From contig CAWGMT010000007.1 of the NCBI GenBank assembly GCA_963823675.1, positions 682,001 to 746,000 on the forward strand: 64,000 bases of DNA, given 5' to 3'. Source of the stretch: CAWGMT01 sp963823675 (GTDB lineage Bacteria; Planctomycetota; Planctomycetia; Isosphaerales; Isosphaeraceae). The notes beneath the pieces are model-generated. The model was given only the letters and a program-made list of their open reading frames with translations, had not been told where the DNA came from and did not search any database. Positions 37,411 to 44,846 of this stretch are shown one piece after another; position 1 is the stretch's first letter; every line of letters starts with the position of its first letter. The translations under genes were made by a program, and so were the position numbers.

Positions 37411-38530
37411 ATGGGACAGCCAGTAATGAATGACATCGAGGCGGTTCGCCTCACCCAATTTGCCAAACGAGCCGGCTGCGCCGCCAAGCAGCCTCCCGAC
37501 TATTTGCTTTCGCTCCTGGCCGGCTTGCCGCCGATCACCGACCCCAACGTGATCGTCGGCCATGCCACGTCCGACGATGCCGCGGTTTACAGGCTCAGTG
37601 ACGACCTGGCTCTCATATTGACGACGGATTTCTTCACGCCGATCGTCGATCGCCCCTACGACTTCGGCGCGATTGCCGCGGCCAATGCGCTCTCCGACGT
37701 CTACGCGATGGCCGGAATACCCTTGGCCGCTTTGAGCCTGGTGGGATTTCCCAGCGGTGCGCTGCCGCCCGAGGTCCTCTTGGAGATCCTCAAGGGCGCC
37801 GCCGACAAGGCCGGCGAGGCCGGCATCGCCATCGTCGGCGGCCACACGATCCAGGCCGAGGAACCAACGTTCGGCTTGGCGGTCGTGGGACGCGCCCACC
37901 CCCGCGACCTCATCACTAATGCCGGCGCCCAACCGGGCGATTTCCTGGTGCTGACCAAGCCGCTGGGACTGGGAATCATCACCACCGCCAGCAAGCGGGG
38001 CGAAGACGACCAGGGCGCGATCGCCGAGGCCATCACCCTCATGACCACCCTCAACCGCGATGCAGCGCGCGTCCTCGCCGCGGCGGCGCGCACGCCCTGA
38101 CCGACGTCACGGGCTTCGGCCTCCTGGGCCACTTGCGCAATCTGGCGTCCGCCAGCAGCGTCTCCGCCCTGATCTGGAGCGACCTGGTGCCCATGATCCC
38201 CGCGGCCCGCGAATATGTCGAGCGCGGAATCGCCCCCGGCGGCACTCACGCCAACCGCCGCTTCCTGGCCAGATGGGTCAACTACGATCCCGATGTCTCG
38301 GACGCCGATCAAATCCTGCTCTGCGACGCCCAAACCTCAGGCGGCCTGCTCGCCGCCCTCCCCGGCGCACAGCGCCCCAGGTCGTCAAGGAACTCCAGGC
38401 CCAGGGAGTGCAAAGGGCTACCATCGTCGGGTCGATCGAGCCTGGTGAGGCCGGGCGCATCCACGTTCAGAGGGCCCCCCAATCGGGCCGGGTCGAAACC
38501 CGACAAGGGCCGGGCCATCGTCGTGGGTGA
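37411..38530 (+). CDS. selD: Selenide, water dikinase (two frame changes)
   Basis: ATP-dependent synthesis of selenophosphate, for selenocysteine or selenouridine. 'IEAVRLTQFAKRAGCAAKQP' keeps the catalytic Cys and Lys (E. coli GCGCK appears here as GCAAK). 'DDAAVYRLSDDLALILTTDF' and 'GIAIVGGHTIQAEEPTFGLA' are typical. The frame changes near 38088 (into 'HALTDVTGFGLLGHLRNLAS') and near 38375 (into 'VVKELQAQGVQRATIVGSIE'); the end is given approximately. A TATACT at 37400-37405 lies just upstream, so the ATG at 37426 could also be used. No other selenium gene is in the window. Confidence 0.88.
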
Positions 38531-38552
38531 CGGTTGCCGAGGTCGAGCAATT

Positions 38553-38636
38553 CGGCGTCTCCGTCGGGCGAAAGTCTACATCCAGCACGTGCTGACCCAC
38601 AAGGAGTACGACCGTGGCAGGTGGAAAGACGGCTGA
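38553..38636 (+). pseudogene. 3' fragment of a HigB-type toxin gene
   Basis: Only 'RAKVYIQHVLTHKEYDRGRW' plus 'KDG' remains, matching the C-terminus of HigB/YgjN-like mRNA interferases ('KVYIKHVLTHAEYD'). The 5' part is absent; upstream sequence belongs to selD. It overlaps the antitoxin GTG by 23 nt, as in intact higBA operons. The fragment is too short for an active toxin. Confidence 0.65.
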
Positions 38637-38945
38637 CATCCGACACACAGGGCCGGCGAGCGACCGTTATTTCGCCCTGATCCGAGAGCTTCCCTTGCGC
38701 CCGATCGGCTCCGACGCGGAACTGGACCGCGCCATCGCGATGATCGACCGGCTCCTGGCACAAGGTGCACTCTCAGCGGATGAGGAGGATTACCTCGACG
38801 TGCTTTCCGACCTGGTTGAGAAGTACGAGGACAAGCGGTACCCGATCGAGCCGGTCTGCGGCCTCGACGCTCTGCGGCATCTGGTCGAGTCCAGCGGTAA
38901 GACGCGGGCGACCGTCGCCGCGGAGGCGGGTCTGCCCGAGTCGAC
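38614..38945 (+). pseudogene. HigA-like antitoxin gene, 3' truncated
   Basis: GTG 38614 opens a protein matching COG5499-type HigA regulators: 'YFALIRELPLRPIGSDAELD', 'ALSADEEDYLDVLSDLVEKY', 'LRHLVESSGKTRATVAAEAG', 'LPEST'. The XRE helix-turn-helix should continue with 'ISEVLAGKR...', but similarity stops at GTCGAC (38940-38945), where the antisense end of a truncated sulfatase begins. The frame then drifts to a stop at 39018. DNA binding and toxin neutralisation would be lost. Confidence 0.72.
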
Positions 38946-39998
38946 GCCGTCGAGGTGCCACTCGGGCCTGATGCCGACCTCAGCCGCGGCCAGCGCCGTC
39001 GGCAGAATGTCGAGCTGAATCACGGGCTCTTCGTAAACGGTCCCCACCGGGATCTTGCCCTTCCATTGCACCACGAATGGCACGCGAACTCCCCCTTCCA
39101 GCGTCGTTCGCTTGGACCCGCGCAACGGCTCGTTTCGAGAGCCATTGATGCCGCCCATCCTGGTGGGCCCGCCATTGTCGCTCAGGAAGAAGATCAACGT
39201 CTTTTCCTCGAGTCTCTCGCTGCGCACGGTGTCGAGCACCTTGCCCACGGCTAGGTCGAGCGCGGCAAGCATCGCGGCATAATTGCGTCGCGCCGGGTCG
39301 GTGATGGACGCGAATCGCGCCAGCCGATCGTCAGTGGCCTGTTTCGGCAGGTGAACGGCATTGAACGCCAGGTACAGGAAGAACGGCTGGTCCTTGTGCC
39401 TCGTGATGAACGAGACGGCTTCACGGCCGAAAGCGTCGGTCAAGTACTCCTGCTCGCCGACGGCCCTGGTTCCCCGGTAGATGGCTGGACCCCGGCCGGG
39501 GAAGTACGGGTGCGAGCCCCCGAGAAAACCGAAGAACTCGTCGAACCCGCGCTCCAGCGGATGATACCTGCGGTCAAAGCCCAGATGCCACTTGCCGACG
39601 ATGCCGGTCACATATCCGGCCGCCTTCAAGCGATCGGCGATCGTCGTTTCGAAAATCGGCAAGCCGAATCGCTCGTTGCGGGTTTCAGCGGGGTTGAACT
39701 CGTGGCCGAATCGCTGCTGGTATCGCCCTGTGAGAAGGCCCGCCCGGGTCGGGCTGCAATTCGCGCCGGTCACATACCCGTTTGTGCATCGGACTCCGTT
39801 CCTGGCCAGGGAGTCGATCCGGGGCGTCGGGATATCGAGACATCCCTGAAAGCCAAGATCACCGTAGCCCAGGTCGTCGGCCAGGATGATGATGACATTG
39901 GGCTTGGCGGAACCGGCCGCCAGGGCGGTAGCGGCGCTGAGAGCCAATCCCAACGCAATTGCGGGAATTTGTAGCCAGCCGTTTCTGGTCCTTCTCAT
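38790..39998 (-). CDS. Sulfatase, C-terminally truncated at a junction with higA
   Basis: ATG 39998 overlaps the ECF gene stop. A signal peptide ('LQIPAIALGLALSAATALAA') leads to 'PNVIIILADDLGYGDLGFQG', the formylglycine site CSPTR in 'GANCSPTRAGLLTGRY', 'GIVGKWHLGFD' and 'FFLSDNGGPT'. Similarity ends at 'WHLDGVD' (about 38945), short of the usual C-terminal 100 or so residues, and the frame then reads antisense through higA to 38790. The truncated protein probably lacks the small C-terminal subdomain and may be inactive, or the junction may be an assembly artefact. Confidence 0.85.
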   Translation of the reverse strand: MRRTRNGWLQIPAIALGLALSAATALAAGSAKPNVIIILADDLGYGDLGFQGCLDIPTPRIDSLARNGVRCTNGYVTGANCSPTRAGLLTGRYQQRFGHEFNPAETRNERFGLPIFETTIADRLKAAGYVTGIVGKWHLGFDRRYHPLERGFDEFFGFLGGSHPYFPGRGPAIYRGTRAVGEQEYLTDAFGREAVSFITRHKDQPFFLYLAFNAVHLPKQATDDRLARFASITDPARRNYAAMLAALDLAVGKVLDTVRSERLEEKTLIFFLSDNGGPTRMGGINGSRNEPLRGSKRTTLEGGVRVPFVVQWKGKIPVGTVYEEPVIQLDILPTALAAAEVGIRPEWHLDGVDSGRPASAATVARVLPLDSTRCRRASRPQTGSIGYRLSSYFSTRSESTSR

Positions 39999-40580
39999 TG
40001 CACGTTCCCCTCGATCTGCTGCTCGACCCGGTCCAGTGCCCGCGCCAGTTGCTTGCTGCGCGCCCGGTGTGCCGCCCAACCGGCTAGCGATCTCGGCCCA
40101 TTCGTAGCCAGCGGCGCGGAGGTCGGCCAGTTGCCGCTCTTCGTCGCTTAACCGGCGGCGAAATTCGTCGAGCAGCTCGCGGCCCGCCACCAGCCGGCTG
40201 GGACTGGGGGCCGCGGCCGCTCGTTCCTCCAGATGCGCGGGATCGGCCGGTTCGAGCCGGCGGTAATCGCGCCGGCCGGCGCGGTGCCGCCGCTCCTCTT
40301 TCGCCAGCTTGTGCCGGGCCATCACCACCAGGAGCCGCAGCAACTGGTCGGGCTGCTCCAGGTCGAACTGGCCCGCCGCCGCACGTACGAAAAAGCTGGC
40401 CATCACCGACTGGCAGACGTCGGTCCAATCGAAGCGGCTATAGAGCCTCGGGTCGCGCAGCCGCACCCGCACCTCGCGGCGGATGATCGGCTCGTAGCGC
40501 GTCACCAGCTCCCGGGCCGCCTCGTCGTCCCCGGCGCGAATCCGGCGGATGAAGTCGGCGAATTCCGTGTTCTCCGGCAT
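39995..40580 (-). CDS. ECF-type sigma factor, planctomycete kinase-associated class (one frame change)
   Basis: About 195 residues. ATG 40580 follows GGGAGG. Region 2: 'RYEPIIRREVRVRLRDP', 'DWTDVCQSVMASFFVRAAAG', 'LLRLLVVMARHKLAKEERRH'. Region 4: 'LSDEERQLADLRAAGYEWAE' and 'IASRLGGTP'. A shift near 40068 yields 'SKQLARALDRVEQQIEGNVQ' and a TGA at 39995-39997 overlapping the sulfatase ATG, the expected end of the gene. Without the shift, kinase, sigma factor and sulfatase read as one 1287-codon frame, which I consider artificial for the sigma-sulfatase part. Confidence 0.85.
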
Positions 40581-42572
40581 GCTCGCCTCCCACCATCCCC
40601 ACAGGGCATCCATTCCGGTCGATGGATCTCGTTCGAGTTTACGCCCTTCGTTCGGTGCAGCGAAACCATCGCGAGTCTCCGGCGCCTTCTCCCGAGTTCC
40701 CGGATCCTGCTGAATCTTGGCGATGCTATTGACGATTTCGGCCAGTTGGTACCGGTAAAAGGCGACGGACGGGTTCGCCGCGGCCAGGGCCTCGTAGATT
40801 CCGCGGGCCTGGCGGAGGTAGCCCAATGCCTCCTCCTTGGGCCCGATCTCGGCGGTGATCCTGGCCAGGCGGGCAAGGGCGGCCGCCAGCTCGGCCCCTC
40901 CGGCGGCTCGATTGCCCGGCCGCTGGACATAGCTCTGGTAGTAACGGCGCGCATTTTCCAGAAGCTCCTGGCGCAGGGGCTTTAGACCGGGCGCGTCCAG
41001 GAGCGTGCTCTCGCTGAATTTCGTCAAGGAATCATCCACGGCCTCCCGCGCGTCGCGGAAGTTGGCCCGGGCGAGATTGCGCTCGAGGAGGGCAAGGTCG
41101 TGCGACCGCAAGAGCCGCAAGCCAGCAACCGTCGATCCGATCACGAGGAGGGCCCAGCACGCGATCACCGTGACCACCAGGGTCACCGCGGCTCGGTTCC
41201 GGCGGCAAAAGCGCCAGGCCCGCTCCCAGGGGCCGTTCCGCCGCGCCAGGGTCGGCCGCCCGTCCAGGAACCGCCGCAGGTCCTCGGCCAGGGCCTGGGC
41301 GCTGGAATAGCGCTTCACCGGCTCTTTCCGCAGGCATTTCAGGCAAATCGTCTCCAGGTCGCGCGGCAGCTTGGGCCGCAGCCGCGACGGCGCGACCGGG
41401 TCGTCGCTCTGCACCTGGCGCAAGGTCTCGAGCGCCGACTCCGCCTTGAAAGGCGGCCGGCCGCTGAGCAATTCGTAGAGGATCGCTCCCAGGGCGTACA
41501 CGTCGGTCGCCGCCCCGATCGCCTCGTGCCGGCTGGCCGCCTGCTCAGGCGCCATGTAGCTGGGCGTGCCCAGAAGCTCGCCGGTCTGGCTGCGCAGATC
41601 ACCGCCCCCGATAATCAGCTTGGCCAGGCCGAAATCGGTGATCTTGGGGCGGTCGTCGACGGTGAGCAGGACGTTGGCGGGCGTCAGATCGCGGTGCACG
41701 ACCCCCTGCTCGTGCGCCGCATGGATGGCCCGGGCCACGGTCTCCACCAGTTCCGCGGCCCACTGGGCCGGCTGCGGCGTGCCGGCGATCTGCTGCGCCA
41801 GGCTGCGGCCCTCGACCAGCTCGAGCACCAGAAATAGCGCGCCTTTGTGCTGGCCCACGCCATGGATCTGGACGATGTTGGGATGCTGCAGCCGGGCCAC
41901 CGCCTCGGCCTCGATTCGGAACCGCGCCCGCAATGGCCGGCTGGCCTGGCCCCCCGCGTGCACCATCTTGAGCGCCACCAGGCGCTTCAGTTCCTTCTGC
42001 CACGCCCGGTAGACCACGCCCATGCCCCCGCGTCCCAACACTTCCAGGACCTCGTAACCCGGGATTTCGGGCATCCCGTCGGGCCCGGCGGCCGACTGGA
42101 GCGCCAGGGGGTCGAACTGGATCGCGGCATAAGCCGATTGGTCAGGCGCCAGCGTGCTCTGCGCTTCGATCGCCTCGTGCAGCTCGATCTGGAGCTTCAG
42201 CTCTTCGGCATGGTTCGGAAAGCGCTCGAGGTATTCCTCGGGCGCGGGCGTCTCGCCCTTCTCCTCACGGAGCAAGTACTCGGTGAAGATCAGGTCGACG
42301 GCCCCATCGGGATCATCGCGCACCGCCGGAAACGCCTCGAGATACGCTTCGACCCGGACCCACTGCCCGATGCGGAATCGCTCCGACTGATCGACGCGCA
42401 GCACGGCGACGATCTGTTCCGGATCGTCGAGGCCGGCCTGCGCGAGGAAGTCCTCGACCCGGGGCTCTTGCCCCTGGCGCCAAAGGCTCCAGAGCCGACG
42501 GGCCGGGTCGTCCGCCCCACCCCAATCGCGGGATCGCGGCAATGATGGCTGCGGCCGGGTCGGTTCAAGCAT
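40581..42572 (-). CDS. Transmembrane Ser/Thr protein kinase, open into the sigma-factor gene
   Basis: About 664 residues from ATG 42572 (GAGGGAGG upstream). Kinase motifs: 'VLGRGGMGVVYRAWQKELKR', 'VALKMVH', 'VVHRDLTPANVLL' (Lys to Thr in the catalytic loop, known in planctomycete kinases), 'ITDFGLAKLI', 'YMAPEQAASRHEAIGAATDV'. A membrane segment ('AAVTLVVTVIACWALLVIGS') precedes a short TPR-like region ('ALGYLRQARGIYEALAAANP'). It ends abruptly after 'LAEIVNSIAKIQQDPG' with no stop codon: the frame runs straight into the ECF gene. Either the tail was lost in a deletion, or a real kinase-sigma fusion exists. Confidence 0.85.
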
Positions 42573-43014
42573 CGCCAGCCTCCCTCTCCTCATGTTGCTG
42601 CTCGAAACGACCGGCCAGGCCCAGCCTGCGTCCAGCAAACAGGAGACGCCCACTTCTCGGTATACCGAGCACCGCCCCTACGGTCCAGCACAAACCCCGC
42701 GGCGTATTGCTCGGTCAGTCGCGCTCTTTCCCTCACCTTCGCCACGGGGGGGCCAGGGGCGGAGCTGGTCCCGGCCGAACGAACGACGGGGCGCTCGAAG
42801 CAAAGGGGGGCGGCCCCCGCGCAATCAATCTCGGCAGGGAATTTCCTGGATTGCTGTCCCATCCGCGCCGGAAAGGGGATGGTACCTGGTGGGGAGTTGA
42901 TCGATCGAAGCACGTGTCGCCTTTCGCTCCGCACAAGGACGTTCTTACCCGGCGCGCAAGACGGCTTCTCCAGCAAATGTCTTTCGCGCAGTTCCAAACT
43001 TGGAGGAATGAACC
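42573..43014. other. 442-nt region without a convincing gene
   Basis: Frames on both strands here lack ribosome sites, domains or plausible composition. A palindrome, CGGTATACCG, lies at about 42657-42666, possibly part of the kinase promoter. Nothing else is seen. Confidence 0.4.
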
Positions 43015-43305
43015 ATGATGACGATGAGATTGAACCGCCGTTCGCCGCGGGCGGACCGTCAAGTCCACCGATGTGCCCTCACGGTCGAGGCGCTCGAGAA
43101 GCACCTGGCGCTCTCACCGACACTGCCGCTTCCGCCCCCCGGGCCCGTGGTCGCGCTGGTCGCCTACCACCCGCCCCAGCCGTGCATCAGCCAGGGGCTT
43201 AGCTTCCACCCGCCCAACCCATGCATCAGCCAAGGGCCGAGCCTCGAGCCGCCCGACCCGTGCATCAGCCAGGGGCTCGCCTCGCACCCGCCCTCGCCGT
43301 GCTGA
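43015..43305 (+). CDS. Small exported-type protein with PP-x-PCISQG repeats
   Basis: 96 residues. ATG 43015 follows GGAGG. The N-terminus is basic and carries 'ALTVEALEKHLALSPTLPLP', resembling the planctomycete extracellular N-terminal motif (LE.R..LS). The rest is four tandem units of about 15 residues, 'YHPPQPCISQGLS', 'FHPPNPCISQGPS', 'LEPPDPCISQGLA', 'SHPPSPC', each with one Cys and ending in a terminal Cys. It may be a secreted, disulfide- or metal-cross-linked peptide. No known family recognised. Confidence 0.55.
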   Translation: MMTMRLNRRSPRADRQVHRCALTVEALEKHLALSPTLPLPPPGPVVALVAYHPPQPCISQGLSFHPPNPCISQGPSLEPPDPCISQGLASHPPSPC

Positions 43306-43311
43306 AGGCCC

Positions 43312-43336
43312 GGAAAGGATGAAGGATGAAGGATGA
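43312..43336. repeat. GGATGAA microsatellite
   Basis: Three units of AGGATGA (GGATGAAGGATGAAGGATGA) just after the small repeat-protein gene. The remaining 43337-43812 holds no clear gene; it contains stretches such as CAGCCCTGAAAGGGCGAGAC that look like dispersed spacer sequence, not demonstrable from this window alone. Confidence 0.6.
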
Positions 43337-43812
43337 ATACATAAAAGCCCAAGACACGGCCTTGGAGCACTCTCCCCGCAGTGGCCGAAATACCGGCCCA
43401 GGGCATCGCCTGGGAAGTCGTTGACCACCCACGTCCCAGCCCTGAAAGGGCGAGACAAATCCATGGCACCGCGGGGCGCCTTTCATCGTGGCGCCTTTCA
43501 GCGCGCGGGCATGGTTCAACTCCCGGATCTTTGCGGATGCCAGGAGCGGGGTGGCTGGGGTCGAGCTGGCGACAAGCCGGCGAGGCCCCGGTGCGCCCGC
43601 CTCGGATCTGGGGGCGTCGCCCTTTGGGCGTTCAACCCTAGCCGCACCGAAGCTGTGACCTGCGTTTGAACCATGCCCGCGCGGGGACCTTTTCTGCCGA
43701 TCTGCTACGAACAAGGCAACTGTGCGCAACGCCTCTCTTTTTTGTCCTTTTTTGTCGTGTATAAAAAAAGCGACAAGTTGCCGCTCACGAGTGAAGTCGC
43801 GCTTTAAGTTAC

Positions 43813-43841
43813 TTGTTTTCGAATCGTAACGATGGAATAAT
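43813..43841 (+). promoter_or_regulatory. Probable promoter of the HTH gene
   Basis: TTGTTT (43813-43818), 17-nt spacer, AATAAT (43836-43841), in an unusually AT-rich stretch (43730-43860) about 95 nt upstream of the ATG at 43937. Confidence 0.4.
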
Positions 43842-43936
43842 CGCCTCGGCGTGAAATTGATATCCCGTCCGATTGCACAGGGATGCCCCGAGCCGGGAGG
43901 CTCGAGTTTTGGGGCGGCTCTGCCGGGACCGAGCAC

Positions 43937-44155
43937 ATGAACAAACACGATTTACTCGCACGCCGAGTGCGAGAGATCCGCTTGGAGCACTTTGGCGAGG
44001 ACGGACTCGAGGAATTAGCCCAAGCGTTGAAGATTCCCGCACAAATGTGGTTAGACTACGAGCGGGGCGTGGGGATGCCCGCTGCCGTGCTCCTGGCGTT
44101 TCTGGACGTTACAGGTGCTGATGCGCGACGGCTTCTGGCCGACCTTTGGGAATGA
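43937..44155 (+). CDS. Small XRE-like helix-turn-helix protein
   Basis: 72 residues from ATG 43937. 'LARRVREIRLEHFGEDGLEE' plus 'LAQALKIPAQMWLDYERGVG' and 'AAVLLAFLDVTGADARRLLA' follow the planctomycete HTH family in which helix 3 reads 'P...W..YE.G...PA'. It is probably a transcription regulator that binds DNA as a dimer. A longer frame opens at 43883 but lacks a ribosome site and its extra residues are not conserved-looking. Its AT-rich upstream region contrasts with the flanks. Confidence 0.75.
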   Translation: MNKHDLLARRVREIRLEHFGEDGLEELAQALKIPAQMWLDYERGVGMPAAVLLAFLDVTGADARRLLADLWE

Positions 44156-44524
44156 ATGACGCGCATCCCCCAGGAATCCTGAAGCCGATTGCCGGGGTAT
44201 TCGTGAGCGTTCCGCGACATCGCTCGACCGGAAAGCCGGGCGATCAAACAGCGAATCCAGAACCTTCAACGCCTGTTGCGATCGTGTCAGTTCGTGACGT
44301 TGCAAATCAAGACGCCCCGAGCCAAGCGTTGGGCGCGGGTCTCCCGACTCCGCCCTGGGCGTGAGTATCAGAAGCTTGTCGGGCTGAGGTGACGATCGGC
44401 CAGGAGTGTCCAAGCCACGCTAGCGCCCTGCGCTGGGCGCGGGTCTCCCGTCCCCGTTCTGGGCGCCACCGAACGGCTCCCTCGGGTTCCGCGGACCGAA
44501 CCCAACGGGCTGCCGGACGAAACA

Positions 44525-44730
44525 TCCGGCAACGGACAACGGACAACGGACCAAGGACAATCGCCTCAGATCCCGCGGACCGAACCCGACGCGAGACCTG
44601 ACGGAACATCCGACAACGGACCACGGACATCGGACCAACGACAATTGCCAAAAGCCAACACGCTGCCTGACGAATCACACAACAAAGGACAAAGGACAAA
44701 GGACAAGGGACCAAGGACAAAGGAGAATGC
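44525..44730. repeat. Degenerate AACGGACAACGGACC / AAGGACAA simple-repeat tract
   Basis: Many imperfect copies of GGACAACGGA and AAAGGACAAAGGACAAGG. A related tract overlaps the GH20 gene end at 36106-36157. It is part of the gene-free stretch 44156-44846, which also has two copies of GGGCGCGGGTCTCCCG (about 44335 and 44437). Confidence 0.7.
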
Positions 44731-44846
44731 AAGACCCATACTCGAGCGCGATCGCGAAAAGCCAAAAAGGCCGCACACCAAAATTGACTTGACGCCCTGA
44801 CCCAGGCAACATTGAGGCGCTTTGCCTCGATGCCCCACGGTCGCGG

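Noticed and set aside
38790..42653. Single 1287-residue kinase-sigma-sulfatase protein
   Set aside because: The sulfatase has its own signal peptide, and an alternative frame gives the normal sigma-factor C-terminus with a TGA overlapping the sulfatase ATG. Only the kinase-sigma join remains open.
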